DNA of 64,000 nucleotides from Sphingobacterium thalpophilum (GTDB lineage Bacteria; Bacteroidota; Bacteroidia; Sphingobacteriales; Sphingobacteriaceae): NCBI GenBank assembly GCA_945868825.1, contig CAMBMM010000001.1, positions 682,001 to 746,000 of the forward strand, read 5' to 3'. Shown piece by piece: positions 8,959 to 18,913 of this stretch (position 1 is its first letter; each line of letters starts with the position of its first letter). The notes under the pieces were generated by a model. It saw only the letters and a program-made list of their open reading frames with translations, ran no database searches and was not told where the DNA came from. The position numbers and the translations under genes were made by a program.

Positions 8959-10233
8959 ATGGCTGTTGATGTACTACTAGGGCTCCAGTGGGGCGACGAA
9001 GGAAAAGGCAAAATTGTAGATGTATTGAGTTCGGATTACGACCTCATCGCCCGCTTTCAAGGAGGGCCAAATGCTGGACACACCTTGGAGTTCAACGGAC
9101 AAAAATTTGTATTAAACACCATTCCGTCGGGTATTTTCAACCCTAAAACAATGAACCTTATTGGTAATGGCGTAGTGGTTGATCCGATCATATTAAAAAG
9201 AGAACTGGATGGTCTAAAGGCTCGTGGTTTCGACCCCGTAGCGGATAAAAAAATGGTTATAGCCCGCCGAGCACACCTCATTTTACCTACACACCAATTA
9301 TTAGATGCCGCTTCTGAGAGCCGCATGGGCCTTGGTAAAATTGGTAGCACGCTTAAGGGTATTGGCCCAACCTATATGGATAAAACGGGCAGAAATGGAC
9401 TACGAGTAGGCGATACACAATTACCCGATTTTAAAGAGCGTTACCAAAAACTGGTAAACAAACACCTATCTATTTTAGCCTATTATGGCGATGTGCCTGA
9501 TTTTTCGGAAAAAGAACAAGCTTTTTTCGAAGCCTTAGAAGCCTTAAAAATTATTCCACAAGTAGATGGCGAACATTTTGTAAACCAATATCTGCAACAA
9601 GGCAAAAAAGTATTGGCCGAAGGTGCACAAGGTACCATGCTCGATGTAGATTTTGGATCTTACCCTTTTGTAACCTCCTCTAACACCACCGCCGCCGGTG
9701 CTTGCACTGGCTTAGGTATTGCACCCAAAAATATTGGTAAAGTAATTGGCATTTTCAAAGCCTATTGCACCCGTGTAGGTGGCGGTCCTTTTCCTACCGA
9801 ATTAGAAAATGAAACCGGCGAAAAATTACGTGCCATTGGACACGAATTTGGTGCTACTACTGGGCGCCCCCGCCGTTGTGGTTGGATTGATTTGCCCGCC
9901 CTTAAATACGCTATTTTATTAAATGGTGTAAGCGAAATGGTGATGACCAAAGCCGATGTACTGAGTGGATTTGACACCATTTACGCCTGTACGCATTACC
10001 AATACAACGGCGAAAAAATTGATTACATGCCATACGATATTAATGCCATTACCCCAATACCCGTACTAGAGGCCATACCAGGTTGGAACGAAGATTTAAC
10101 AGGCATTAGATCCGAAAGTGAAATTCCAACTAAGTTGCAAAACTATATCAGCTATTTAGAAAAACACTTGGGGGTTCCCATTCGGTATTTATCAGTAGGG
10201 CCAGATAGAGAGCAAACCCTCATTTTATCTTAA
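8959..10233 (+). CDS. purA: Adenylosuccinate synthetase
   Basis: Condenses IMP and aspartate with GTP to adenylosuccinate, the first committed step to AMP. The N-terminal QWGDEGKGK phosphate-binding loop (residues about 9-17) with the catalytic Asp is present, as are GPNAGHT and the conserved C-terminal GPDREQT. At 424 aa the protein is complete. It starts 8 nt after the Fur-like gene and is followed 23 nt later by pabB, forming an apparent three-gene operon terminated at 11602-11632. Confidence 0.96.
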   Translation: MAVDVLLGLQWGDEGKGKIVDVLSSDYDLIARFQGGPNAGHTLEFNGQKFVLNTIPSGIFNPKTMNLIGNGVVVDPIILKRELDGLKARGFDPVADKKMVIARRAHLILPTHQLLDAASESRMGLGKIGSTLKGIGPTYMDKTGRNGLRVGDTQLPDFKERYQKLVNKHLSILAYYGDVPDFSEKEQAFFEALEALKIIPQVDGEHFVNQYLQQGKKVLAEGAQGTMLDVDFGSYPFVTSSNTTAAGACTGLGIAPKNIGKVIGIFKAYCTRVGGGPFPTELENETGEKLRAIGHEFGATTGRPRRCGWIDLPALKYAILLNGVSEMVMTKADVLSGFDTIYACTHYQYNGEKIDYMPYDINAITPIPVLEAIPGWNEDLTGIRSESEIPTKLQNYISYLEKHLGVPIRYLSVGPDREQTLILS

Positions 10234-10256
10234 CAAGCGTTTCAATCGCCTAAGCG

Positions 10257-11531
10257 ATGTGGATTAAGCAAACCTTTTTACTTGGCAATCCTGCAGAATT
10301 TAAGCTGAAAGCCCTGCATTGGGCCAATAAATTTGATACGGCTTGTTATTTAGATTCTAACGAATACCCGAGTAATTACAGCAAATTTGAATGCCTCATC
10401 GCCGCAGGTGCTGAAGAAGAGTTAATTACAAACTGCGGATCTGCCCTTTCGCAAATAGATGCCTTTGTAAAGAACCAAGATCGTATTATACCCGGTTTTC
10501 TCAGCTATGATTTAAAAAACGAATTAGAAGTGCTGGAATCAAAAAATCCAGATTACCTACATTTTCCCGATGCCTATTTTTTCAAGCCTCAATATCTGAT
10601 TACCATTTCGGGAAAAAAAGCGGAAATAAGTTCCGAAAACCCTAGAGATATTTGGGAAGAAATTGACCGAATTCATCTAAGAGAAACTACTTTAAGTTTT
10701 AAAGGAAGTGTAGCACAACGTTTTAGCCGTGCAGAATATATAGATACCGTAAAAAAGCTCCAGGAACATATCCAAAAAGGCGATATTTATGAAGTAACCC
10801 TCTGCCAAGAGTTTTATGCAGAAGAAGTAAGCTTCGACCCATTAGTAGCTTTTATAGCCCTAAATCGCATATCTCCAACTCCATTTGCCAGCTTTTTTAA
10901 ACAGGATAATCACTACATTCTCTCTGCAACACCCGAACGCTATATTGCCAAAAGAGGAAACACGCTTCTCTCCCAGCCCATTAAAGGCACCGCCCGACGA
11001 AGTGTTGATAAAGAAGAAGACGAAAAAAATAAACAAAGTTTGGCCCAAAGCGAAAAGGAACGATCAGAAAATGTAATGATTGTAGATTTGGTTCGGAATG
11101 ATTTAACCCGATGCGCACTGCCTGGAACAGTACAAGTGGATGAACTTTTTGGTGTATACAGTTTTACCCAAGTCCATCAACTCATTTCTACAATTTCGTG
11201 CCAACTTGCTCCAGAACAAACTTTTTCGAATATATTGAAAGCCACCTTCCCTATGGGTTCTATGACCGGTGCACCCAAAATTAGGGCCATGCAACTAATT
11301 GAACAGTACGAACGCAGCAAAAGGGGAATTTATTCGGGCTCAGTGGGTTATATTCAACCAAATGGCGATTTTGATTTTAACGTCATCATCCGTAGCATGC
11401 TCTACAATGCTACTACCAAATACCTTTCTTTTCAGGTTGGGGGAGCCATTACGGCAAAATCTAATCCGGAAGAGGAATATGAAGAATGCCTGCTAAAGGC
11501 AAAAGCCATTAGCCAAGTGCTAGGCCTGTAG
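10257..11531 (+). CDS. pabB: Aminodeoxychorismate synthase component I
   Basis: Chorismate-utilising enzyme of 424 aa that makes 4-amino-4-deoxychorismate for folate synthesis. The motif PIKGTARR carries the Lys characteristic of PabB, whereas anthranilate synthase TrpE normally has PIAGT. Other family motifs are IVDLVRNDL, FPMGSMTGAPKIRAM and the C-terminal GGAITAKSNPEEEYEE. The N-terminal third is divergent. The amidotransferase partner PabA is not in the window. A folate-pathway gene, folC, lies about 20 kb downstream but is not linked in an operon. Confidence 0.87.
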   Translation: MWIKQTFLLGNPAEFKLKALHWANKFDTACYLDSNEYPSNYSKFECLIAAGAEEELITNCGSALSQIDAFVKNQDRIIPGFLSYDLKNELEVLESKNPDYLHFPDAYFFKPQYLITISGKKAEISSENPRDIWEEIDRIHLRETTLSFKGSVAQRFSRAEYIDTVKKLQEHIQKGDIYEVTLCQEFYAEEVSFDPLVAFIALNRISPTPFASFFKQDNHYILSATPERYIAKRGNTLLSQPIKGTARRSVDKEEDEKNKQSLAQSEKERSENVMIVDLVRNDLTRCALPGTVQVDELFGVYSFTQVHQLISTISCQLAPEQTFSNILKATFPMGSMTGAPKIRAMQLIEQYERSKRGIYSGSVGYIQPNGDFDFNVIIRSMLYNATTKYLSFQVGGAITAKSNPEEEYEECLLKAKAISQVLGL

Positions 11532-11601
11532 CACGTTACTGAAATAAAAATCGTTGTAAATACACAACCAATTCCTCAAAGAAACAAGTGCATTTGTCAC
11601 A

Positions 11602-11632
11602 TAACTTTTACGCCAAAAGTTAGTTTTTTTTT
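11602..11632 (+). terminator. Intrinsic terminator of fur-purA-pabB
   Basis: TAACTTTT pairs perfectly with AAAAGTTA around the loop ACGCC, then G and nine Ts. It overlaps the 3' end of the opposing plsY gene. Confidence 0.75.
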
Positions 11633-12267
11633 CGTTTAAACAAATTTACTCGACTTTCACTCCCTCTAAGCAAACGTTCCAAATTTTTCTGGTGGGTAAC
11701 CAAAATAAGCACGCAAATACACATGCCATACAATAAAATGGAACGTATGGGCGAATGAAACACAAACACAATACTCAGCGGAAAAGAAAAACCGGCAGCA
11801 ATAGAACTCAAAGAAACGTATTTGGAAATACTTAATACCACCACAAACACCACTACACAAATGATAGCCGCCTGAAAATGAACGGCTAAAATCATTCCAA
11901 AAAGTGTGGCAATACCTTTTCCTCCTCTAAAACCCGCAAATATGGGGAATAGGTGACCCAGTACCGCCGTAATGCCTAAGGCCAATTGGTAATTCACAAA
12001 TTGCACCGAATCTTGTGGACCGGTAACAGATAAGCCGATGAAAGCCGCCAGATTGGTAGCCGTCCATCCTTTAAAAATATCAATCAACATTACTGCAATG
12101 CCTGCCTTTTTACCCAAAACCCTAAAGGTATTGGTAGCCCCAGCATTACCACTACCATATTCCCGAATATCAATACCATAAAAGCCTTGGCCCAGCCATA
12201 CCGCAGTAGGTATAGAGCCAAATAAATAGGCTAAAATGAGTGCCGATATAGAATAAATAGAAATCAT
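11620..12267 (-). CDS. plsY: Glycerol-3-phosphate acyltransferase PlsY
   Basis: Inner-membrane enzyme that acylates glycerol-3-phosphate using acyl-phosphate, the first step of phospholipid synthesis. The three cytoplasmic motifs are visible: GSIPTAVW at about residue 17, GSGNAGATNTFRV near 38, and GHLFPIFAGFRGGKGIAT near 105. Several hydrophobic segments (about five to seven) span the 215 aa, the normal length. It is divergently arranged with gpmI across about 90 bp. Confidence 0.93.
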   Translation of the reverse strand: MISIYSISALILAYLFGSIPTAVWLGQGFYGIDIREYGSGNAGATNTFRVLGKKAGIAVMLIDIFKGWTATNLAAFIGLSVTGPQDSVQFVNYQLALGITAVLGHLFPIFAGFRGGKGIATLFGMILAVHFQAAIICVVVFVVVLSISKYVSLSSIAAGFSFPLSIVFVFHSPIRSILLYGMCICVLILVTHQKNLERLLRGSESRVNLFKRKKN

Positions 12268-12274
12268 GCGGGTA

Positions 12275-12282
12275 CAAGTATA
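12275..12282 (-). promoter_or_regulatory. Possible -7 box (TATACTTG) of plsY
   Basis: One mismatch to TAnnTTTG, ending 7 nt before the plsY ATG on the minus strand. Confidence 0.35.
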
Positions 12283-12345
12283 CAGAAAAACAGTTTTAAA
12301 CGCTAATTCGAGCGTTTAAGCAAGAGTTATTCGTAAGCATTTTGG

Positions 12346-12353
12346 TATATTTG
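12346..12353 (+). promoter_or_regulatory. -7 promoter box (TATATTTG) of gpmI
   Basis: Exact TAnnTTTG match whose last base is 5 nt before the GTG start. Transcription would begin at or next to the start codon. Confidence 0.6.
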
Positions 12354-12357
12354 TAAC

Positions 12358-13881
12358 GTGAAAACAAAAAAGACCGTACTCCTAATTATGGATGGCTGGG
12401 GCTTAGGAAAGTCCGACTATTCTGACGCTATTACCCAAGCCAAAACGCCTTTCTATGACCACTTAATTCAAACCTATCCAAATGCTCGTTTAGAAGCTTC
12501 AGGAGAAGCCGTTGGATTACCTGCAGGGCAAATGGGTAATTCGGAAGTGGGCCATATGAATTTAGGCGCCGGGAGAATTGTGTATCAGGAATTAGGTAGA
12601 ATAAATAAAGCCGTGCAAGATGGCGCTTTGGCTACCAATCCGGTTTTAACAGAAGCCTTTGCTTATGCCAAAAAAGAAGGTAAAAATGTGCACTTCATTG
12701 GTTTATTATCTGATGGTGGCGTACACGCCCACATTGATCATGTAAAAGGTTTATGTGATGCGGCCAAAGTAAACGGAGTTTCTAATGTATTTATTCATGC
12801 CTTCTTAGATGGAAGAGATACCGATCCTAAATCGGGTTTAGGCTATATTAATTCTCTAAATCAACACTTAAAAACCAGTGTAGGTACCCTTGCTTCGGCA
12901 GTTGGCAGGTATTATGCCATGGACCGCGATAACCGTTGGGAACGGGTAAAATTAGCCTACGATTTATTAGTAAAAAGCCAAGGAAAAGCCTGCACTAATA
13001 TTGCAGAAGCCGTACAAGAATCCTACGCCGAGGGCATAACCGACGAATTTATGCCTGCTCTAATGGCAGTAGATGCACAAGGAAAAGCACTTACGCATAT
13101 TGCAGAAAATGATGTGGTTATTTGTTTCAATTTCCGCACCGATAGGGGCCGAGAAATAACGCAAGCATTAACCCAAAGAGCCTTTCCGGAGCAAGATATG
13201 CAACCGCTGGCCTTACAATTCATCACCTTTACCAGCTACGACGAAACGTTTAAAAACGTATACGTAATTTTTCGCACCGAAGATTTGACCGATACGCTTG
13301 GAGAAGTGCTATCGCAGAACCATAAGAATCAAATCAGAATTGCTGAAACAGAAAAATACCCACATGTAACCTTTTTCTTTTCGGGTGGCCGAGAATCGGA
13401 ATTTCCGCAAGAAAAGCGTAAAATGGCAGCCTCTCCTAAAGTAGCTACCTACGATTTACAACCTGAAATGAGCGCCGCTAAACTAGCAGAAATTGCTTGC
13501 GAAGAACTTGAATTGGGCTGGCCAGATTTTATGTGCTTAAACTTTGCTAACCCCGATATGGTTGGGCACACAGGCGTATTCGAGGCCGTTGTAAAAGCCG
13601 TAGAAACGGTAGATAGCTGTGTAAAAGAAGTAGTAGAGTGTGGTATAAAAAACAACTATTCTTTTATCATTTTAGCCGATCATGGCAATGCCGACTTTAT
13701 GATTAATGCCGATGGTACACCAAACACCGCTCATACAACCAATTTGGTACCTTGCATTTTAATAGATAGCGAATTTACACACATTAAAGATGGTAAACTG
13801 GGCGATATTGCACCTAGCCTCTTGGAATTAATGCACCTACCTATTCCGACAGCAATGACCGGAACTGTATTGGTATCTTAA
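12358..13881 (+). CDS. gpmI: 2,3-bisphosphoglycerate-independent phosphoglycerate mutase
   Basis: Interconverts 3- and 2-phosphoglycerate in glycolysis. Alkaline-phosphatase superfamily enzyme with two metal ions. The N-terminus VLLIMDGWGLG carries the first metal-binding Asp, and QMGNSEVGHMNLG has the catalytic Ser62. DGRDTDPKSG, the ILADHGNAD motif and NTAHTT complete the active site. Length 507 aa is typical. The start is GTG at 12358: no ATG precedes the essential DGWG motif, and the promoter box leaves no room further upstream. A lipoprotein gene follows after 1 bp. Confidence 0.94.
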   Translation: MKTKKTVLLIMDGWGLGKSDYSDAITQAKTPFYDHLIQTYPNARLEASGEAVGLPAGQMGNSEVGHMNLGAGRIVYQELGRINKAVQDGALATNPVLTEAFAYAKKEGKNVHFIGLLSDGGVHAHIDHVKGLCDAAKVNGVSNVFIHAFLDGRDTDPKSGLGYINSLNQHLKTSVGTLASAVGRYYAMDRDNRWERVKLAYDLLVKSQGKACTNIAEAVQESYAEGITDEFMPALMAVDAQGKALTHIAENDVVICFNFRTDRGREITQALTQRAFPEQDMQPLALQFITFTSYDETFKNVYVIFRTEDLTDTLGEVLSQNHKNQIRIAETEKYPHVTFFFSGGRESEFPQEKRKMAASPKVATYDLQPEMSAAKLAEIACEELELGWPDFMCLNFANPDMVGHTGVFEAVVKAVETVDSCVKEVVECGIKNNYSFIILADHGNADFMINADGTPNTAHTTNLVPCILIDSEFTHIKDGKLGDIAPSLLELMHLPIPTAMTGTVLVS

Positions 13882-13882
13882 T

Positions 13883-14413
13883 ATGATAAAAAACCTAACA
13901 CTAGTATTTTTGGTACTAAGCATTGCCGCTTGTCAGCAAAAAGAAATCAGCAAAAAACAAATAGAATATGTTGATTTGGGGGGATTTTTTAGCGCCGAAG
14001 CGAAGCGACTAAACAGCCAAAAGCCCACACTCCTAAAAACCGTGGGTATCAACCAAAAAAGCGAACAAAAATTGCTCAAGAAAGACATCGATTGGACTAA
14101 AGAACTAAGCGTATTTAAAGAGGCTGATATTAATAAGCCTGCTTTTAAGGGCTTGTACCATATTGGTCGTCTGCCTAACAAAACCGTTTACACTGCGCTC
14201 AACAAAAAAAACCTGGTTCAACGAATAGAAGTAGATTGGAACCTTGCTAAAAAACCTAGCGGCATTCGCATTTTTCAACTGACGAAAAACATGATTTATC
14301 GTGCTGCGGATACCCTTAGCTATTACCCAGACTCTATATACAGCATTCATAAAAAGCAAGAGGTACGAGTATTAGGCACCACGGTTTACACCATCGAAGG
14401 AAAATTTAATTAA
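13883..14413 (+). CDS. Putative lipoprotein of unknown function
   Basis: Protein of 176 aa starting 1 bp after the gpmI stop, so it is very likely translated from the same transcript. The N-terminus is a lipoprotein signal peptide with the lipobox LSIAAC (Cys17), so the mature protein is predicted to be anchored in a membrane facing the periplasm. The remainder is basic and mixed alpha/beta with no motif I recognise. I do not recognise the family. Its stop is 2 bp from that of the convergent TPR gene. The context does not indicate a role in glycolysis. Confidence 0.75.
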   Translation: MIKNLTLVFLVLSIAACQQKEISKKQIEYVDLGGFFSAEAKRLNSQKPTLLKTVGINQKSEQKLLKKDIDWTKELSVFKEADINKPAFKGLYHIGRLPNKTVYTALNKKNLVQRIEVDWNLAKKPSGIRIFQLTKNMIYRAADTLSYYPDSIYSIHKKQEVRVLGTTVYTIEGKFN

Positions 14414-14415
14414 GC

Positions 14416-15039
14416 TTATTGCTTACTTACGTTTTGCAGGTGCGAACGTGCTTCCTCTAGCTGAGTAGCAATATCTTTGCGACCAGGGTTAGCCACTAAA
14501 ACCTTCTGAAAATCAATAATACAAGCTTTTAGCGCCTCAATGGCTCTAGGTTTATCATACAACCGAGGTATTTTTTGTGCTTTTAGTACGCCATAATCGT
14601 GGTAGGCAATGGCTCTATTTTGATAGTATTTCAGATCATCGCTATTCAGATCTATTGCCCTACTGAAATCTCTAATAGCCGATAGCAATAGTTTTTCTCT
14701 CTCCGAATTGGCAATATTAGGTGTATAATTAGCCATATAGCTACGGGCCTTCCCACGGTAGTAATACGCAGAATTTTCGCTTGGTTTTAATGAAATCAGC
14801 TTCCCGAAAGCAGCCACCGAGTTTTTATAATCTTCAGCATGATAATAGGAATAGCCCAACATATACAAGGCATTTAAATTTGTAGAATCTGCAATCATGG
14901 CCTTTTCTAGATGTAGCACCGCTAACTTAAAATTACCATCCAAAAGTGCCTTTTTGCCTAAATCTTGATAAGAATCTTGCGCAAATACCCGAGCACCTAA
15001 AAGCATTAAAAAAATGGTAAAACGGAATACGGTCCTCAT
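14416..15039 (-). CDS. Exported tetratricopeptide-repeat protein
   Basis: Protein of 207 aa with a signal peptide (residues about 1-20, ending RVFAQ) and roughly three to four TPR units, for example around residues 28-60, 62-95 and 105-140, with the pattern NALYMLGYSYYHAEDY. TPR arrays bind partner proteins, so it is probably a periplasmic or envelope scaffold. No enzymatic domain is seen. A degenerate TATGTTTT box lies about 40 nt upstream on the minus strand. It is a single gene, converging with the lipoprotein gene and diverging from lon. Confidence 0.8.
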   Translation of the reverse strand: MRTVFRFTIFLMLLGARVFAQDSYQDLGKKALLDGNFKLAVLHLEKAMIADSTNLNALYMLGYSYYHAEDYKNSVAAFGKLISLKPSENSAYYYRGKARSYMANYTPNIANSEREKLLLSAIRDFSRAIDLNSDDLKYYQNRAIAYHDYGVLKAQKIPRLYDKPRAIEALKACIIDFQKVLVANPGRKDIATQLEEARSHLQNVSKQ

Positions 15040-15157
15040 GGGCTGTTTTTATGATGATTGGTGATTTACCAAAACATACGTAAAAATAACAAATTATGAC
15101 TAGCTGTAATTCATTCATCCAATTATTTTAATTCGATGAAATTATACCCATGCCAAT

Positions 15158-15176
15158 TTCTGCCGTTTTAGCAGAA
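15158..15176. promoter_or_regulatory. TTCTGC-N7-GCAGAA dyad, possible enhancer site upstream of lon
   Basis: Perfect 6-bp inverted repeat centred about 88 bp upstream of the transcription start predicted from the -24/-12 element. This is a position and form typical of sites for NtrC-type activators. The activator is unknown. Confidence 0.45.
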
Positions 15177-15228
15177 TATATAGAGATAGCCGTATCTTAG
15201 CCTACCTATAATATGGCAAATTACCTAT

Positions 15229-15244
15229 TGGCATGGCGCTTGCT
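15229..15244 (+). promoter_or_regulatory. Sigma-54 type -24/-12 promoter of lon
   Basis: TGGCAT-GGCGC-TTGCT differs from the RpoN consensus TGGCAC-N5-TTGCW at one base, with the required 12-bp spacing between GG and GC. It predicts a start near 15255 and a 58-nt leader. No TAnnTTTG box is seen in the lon upstream region. Confidence 0.65.
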
Positions 15245-15254
15245 TAGTAATCAG

Positions 15255-15272
15255 TCCGCCTTAGTGAGCGGA
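15255..15272 (+). other. 5' stem-loop in the lon leader
   Basis: TCCGC (15255-15259) pairs with GCGGA (15268-15272). If the sigma-54 start is right, this hairpin is at the extreme 5' end of the mRNA and could protect it. Confidence 0.4.
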
Positions 15273-15312
15273 GAAGCATTTATATTAATGCCATATTGAC
15301 GCAAAAGAATTT

Positions 15313-17784
15313 ATGAATAATTACAATCCATACGATTTCAACAATGCCATGCCACTAATCAATGAAGATACGGAGTTCTTCCCCCTAATGTCGCAAGAAG
15401 ATGAGGAGGAAATGAATAAGGAAGAAACACCCGATGTTTTAGCCATTTTACCTCTCAGAAACACCGTATTGTTTCCTGGAGTGGTTATTCCCATAACTAT
15501 TGGCCGCGATAAATCTATCAAATTGGTTAAAGACGCCTATAAAAGCGATCGCATTATTGGAGTGGTTTCGCAAAGAGATGTGGCCATTGAAGATCCTACA
15601 TTTGAGGATTTAAATACTATTGGAACCGTAGCGCTAATTATTAAAATGCTACAAATGCCCGATGGAAGTACCACCGTTATAATTCAAGGTAAGCAACGCT
15701 TTAGCTTGAAAGAAGAAATACAATCGGAACCTTATATCAAGGCAAGTATCACAAAATTTGAAGAAATAAAACCTAAAGTTACTGCCGAATTTAAGGCCAT
15801 CATGGCCAATATTAAGGAGATGGCGATGCAAATCATTCAGCTTTCGCCAAACATACCGAGCGAAGCAGCCATTGCGATTAAAAATATTGAGAGCCCTTCT
15901 TTTTTAATCAATTTCATTTCATCTAATATGAATGCCGATGTAGCCGATAAACAAAGCATGTTAGAAGTAGCTAAGTTGAGAGAACGGGCACAAATGGTGA
16001 TGGAGCATTTAACGCAAGAACTGCAAATGCTCGAACTGCGCAACCAAATACAATCGAAGGTGCGCACCGATTTAGACAAGCAACAACGCGAATATTACCT
16101 CAACCAACAATTAAAAACCATTCAAGAAGAATTGGGAGGCAACTCTCCCGACTTAGAATTGGAAAACCTAAATAAACGAGCTTCCGAAAAAAAGTGGACC
16201 CAAGAAGTTGCTACGCATTTCAAAAAAGAATCTGATAAATTGGCTCGTATGAACCCGGCAGCAGCCGATTATTCAGTGCAAATTAATTACCTAGAGTTAT
16301 TGCTCGATTTACCTTGGAGCGAATTTACCAAAGATAATTTCGACCTAAAAAGAGCACAAAAAATATTAAATAAAGACCACTTCGGACTTGATAAAGTAAA
16401 GCAACGCATTATTGAATATTTAGCTGTATTGAAGCTAAAACACAATATGAAAGCGCCAATTTTATGTTTGGTAGGTCCTCCTGGAGTTGGTAAAACATCC
16501 TTAGGTAAATCTATTGCCAAATCGTTGGGTCGTAAGTATGTACGCATGGCTTTGGGCGGCATTCGCGATGAAGCTGAAATTAGAGGTCATCGAAAAACTT
16601 ATATAGGCGCCATGCCGGGCAGAATTATTCAATCGCTGAAAAAAGCTGGCGCCACAAACCCTGTATTTGTATTAGACGAAATTGACAAAGTAGGTACCGA
16701 TTTTCGAGGCGACCCTTCTTCGGCCCTACTGGAAGTATTAGATCCAGAGCAAAACAACGCTTTTTACGATCATTACGTAGAAGTAGACTACGATCTTTCG
16801 AACGTATTATTTATAGCTACAGCCAACAGCTTAAGTACCATTCATCCGGCATTGTTAGATCGCATGGAAATTATTGAAGTGAATGGCTATACCATTGAAG
16901 AAAAAATGGAGATTGCCAAACGCCATCTTTTACCCAAACAATTAGAACAACACGGTATTAAATCGAAAGATATTACCTTAAAACCAGCCGTTATAGAAAA
17001 GGTAATTGAAGAATACACCCGCGAATCGGGCGTAAGGGGTTTGGAGAAAAAAATTGGCTCTTTGGTACGTGACGTAGCCACCAAAATAGCCATAGAAGAA
17101 CCCAATGAGCCTCTTTTAACAAAAGCTGATGTAGAAAAAATATTAGGAGCTCCTATTTTTGATAAAGATTTATACGAAGGAAATGAAGTAGCCGGTGTAG
17201 TAACCGGTTTAGCTTGGACATCTGTAGGTGGCGACATTTTATTCATTGAAGCAAGCTTAAGTCCGGGTAAAGGCAAACTGACCCTTACCGGTAATTTGGG
17301 CGATGTCATGAAAGAATCAGCCAGCATAGCCATGGCTTATTTACGCAGCAATTCGGCTCAATTTGGAATTGATTTCAGGGTATTTGACGCTTGGGATGTG
17401 CACATTCATGTACCTGCAGGCGCTACCCCTAAAGATGGCCCTTCGGCTGGTGTTACCATGCTTACTGCCCTTTGCTCTGCCTTTACCCAACGTAAAGTAA
17501 AAGCACATTTAGCTATGACCGGCGAAATTACACTCCGGGGTAAAGTTTTGCCAGTAGGCGGCATTCAAGAAAAAATATTGGCTGCCAAAAGGGCCAATAT
17601 CAAAGAAATCATTCTTTCCAAATCAAACGAGAAAGACATCTTAGAAATTAAAGCCGATTACATTAAGGATCTGAAATTCCATTACGTTAAAGAAATGAAA
17701 GAAGTTATTGACTTGGCTTTAAGCAAACAAAAGGTAAAAAACCCTATTGATTTAAGCATCAAGGAAATTCAAAAATCCAATTAA
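15313..17784 (+). CDS. lon: ATP-dependent Lon protease
   Basis: Cytoplasmic AAA+ serine protease that degrades misfolded and regulatory proteins. Domains: an acidic N-terminal extension of about 40 aa common in Bacteroidetes, the Lon N-terminal substrate domain (about 42-240), the AAA+ module with Walker [10 protein letters not shown] at about 387-395 and Walker [10 protein letters not shown], and the C-terminal protease domain with catalytic Ser711 ([11 protein letters not shown]) and Lys754 ([10 protein letters not shown]). At 823 aa it is full length. It is monocistronic, with a sigma-54 type promoter upstream and a weak terminator downstream. Confidence 0.96.
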   Translation: MNNYNPYDFNNAMPLINEDTEFFPLMSQEDEEEMNKEETPDVLAILPLRNTVLFPGVVIPITIGRDKSIKLVKDAYKSDRIIGVVSQRDVAIEDPTFEDLNTIGTVALIIKMLQMPDGSTTVIIQGKQRFSLKEEIQSEPYIKASITKFEEIKPKVTAEFKAIMANIKEMAMQIIQLSPNIPSEAAIAIKNIESPSFLINFISSNMNADVADKQSMLEVAKLRERAQMVMEHLTQELQMLELRNQIQSKVRTDLDKQQREYYLNQQLKTIQEELGGNSPDLELENLNKRASEKKWTQEVATHFKKESDKLARMNPAAADYSVQINYLELLLDLPWSEFTKDNFDLKRAQKILNKDHFGLDKVKQRIIEYLAVLKLKHNMKAPILCLVGPPGVGKTSLGKSIAKSLGRKYVRMALGGIRDEAEIRGHRKTYIGAMPGRIIQSLKKAGATNPVFVLDEIDKVGTDFRGDPSSALLEVLDPEQNNAFYDHYVEVDYDLSNVLFIATANSLSTIHPALLDRMEIIEVNGYTIEEKMEIAKRHLLPKQLEQHGIKSKDITLKPAVIEKVIEEYTRESGVRGLEKKIGSLVRDVATKIAIEEPNEPLLTKADVEKILGAPIFDKDLYEGNEVAGVVTGLAWTSVGGDILFIEASLSPGKGKLTLTGNLGDVMKESASIAMAYLRSNSAQFGIDFRVFDAWDVHIHVPAGATPKDGPSAGVTMLTALCSAFTQRKVKAHLAMTGEITLRGKVLPVGGIQEKILAAKRANIKEIILSKSNEKDILEIKADYIKDLKFHYVKEMKEVIDLALSKQKVKNPIDLSIKEIQKSN

Positions 17785-17802
17785 TGAGAAAACGATTTTA
17801 TT

Positions 17803-17834
17803 AAAAAACCACCAAAATCTGATGGCTTTTTTTT
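17803..17834 (+). terminator. Probable terminator of lon
   Basis: AAAAAACCACCA pairs with TGATGGCTTTTTT, with one mismatch and one bulge, and runs into a stretch of eight Ts. Confidence 0.5.
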
Positions 17835-17916
17835 ATAATTAGGCCATCACTATTTTGGTATCTTTACGTGTTCAAACTTTGTATGATTTATAATTATACA
17901 ACTTAATACACCGTAG

Positions 17917-18855
17917 ATGAGACTAAAAATACATGTACTTGTAACACTTCTAACCTTGAGTCTAGGTACATCTGCACAAAATCATAGCAAACAGTTCGGG
18001 TTTAAAAGTGATAATGATGCCTATTTGGCCACAGGCCAAGACAAATACTACACCAATGGTATTTTTATCAGTTACCGCTTTGCAAACAAAGCAAAAAAAG
18101 AAAATTCTGCCCTAGCTAAACAAATTACTCAACTAGAACTAGGGCAAAAAATGTACAATGCACAATCGGGTTATATCCCCGAAATGGTGTACGTAGACCG
18201 CCCCATTACGGCCTATTTATACGCAGGAGCTAGCAAACACTGGTTTTACACTTCAGAGAATAGCTTAAGTCTTGGGGTACAGTTAGGCACTATTGGGCCA
18301 AATGCTTTAGGCCGGCAAGCACAAGAATTAATTCATAAAATAGGTGGCTTCTATCCTCCAAAAGGTTGGGAATATCAATTAAACAACGAAATAGGCCTAA
18401 ACTTCAACATGGCTTATACCCATTTTTTACAACGGTCTCCTTCTAAAAAATTAGACCTCTCCATAAATACAGGAGCCAAATTGGGTAACACCTTCAGTGG
18501 CCTAAGTGCGGGCTTCACCTTGCGAACAGGCAGAATGAATGCGCTTAATGCTACGGCTTACAATCGGAGTAACCTGGCGGATGTAAGCAGTTCAAGCGAA
18601 TTTTTCTTCTTTGCAAAACCCCAACTCGATTGGGTAGCCTACGATGCCAGTATTTCGGGTGGATTATTTAGAAAAGATAAAGGGCCCATAACTTTTAACA
18701 GCAAACCTTGGGTGCTAAGCCAAGAATTTGGATTGGTATTTGCGGAAAAACGTTGGAGTGCACAACTATCTTATACCTTTAAAACACACGAAATAAATAG
18801 TCCTGCAAAAGCACATCAATTTGGAAGTATATCTACCTACTATCAATTTAAATAG
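17917..18855 (+). CDS. LpxR-like lipid A deacylase family protein
   Basis: Outer-membrane beta-barrel of 312 aa with a signal peptide (about 1-20, ending GTSAQ). After it come SDNDAYLATGQDKYYTNG and GIFISYRF, which match the conserved start of the LpxR/DUF2219 family: Asn-Asp and Thr, part of the calcium-dependent active site in Salmonella LpxR. A His in ELIHKIGG and the later motif GWEYQLNNEIGLN are also family-like. In LpxR the enzyme removes the 3'-acyloxyacyl group of lipid A. Activity here is inferred, since the catalytic set was matched by eye. Confidence 0.75.
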   Translation: MRLKIHVLVTLLTLSLGTSAQNHSKQFGFKSDNDAYLATGQDKYYTNGIFISYRFANKAKKENSALAKQITQLELGQKMYNAQSGYIPEMVYVDRPITAYLYAGASKHWFYTSENSLSLGVQLGTIGPNALGRQAQELIHKIGGFYPPKGWEYQLNNEIGLNFNMAYTHFLQRSPSKKLDLSINTGAKLGNTFSGLSAGFTLRTGRMNALNATAYNRSNLADVSSSSEFFFFAKPQLDWVAYDASISGGLFRKDKGPITFNSKPWVLSQEFGLVFAEKRWSAQLSYTFKTHEINSPAKAHQFGSISTYYQFK

Positions 18856-18898
18856 GTGTAATTTTAAAATTTAGCAGCATGTTATTAGTGCCAAATTG

Positions 18899-18906
18899 TA
18901 CCTTTG
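18899..18906 (+). promoter_or_regulatory. -7 promoter box (TACCTTTG) of cmk
   Basis: TAnnTTTG match ending 8 nt before the ATG at 18914, so any leader is only a few nucleotides. Confidence 0.5.
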
Positions 18907-18913
18907 TTTAGCA

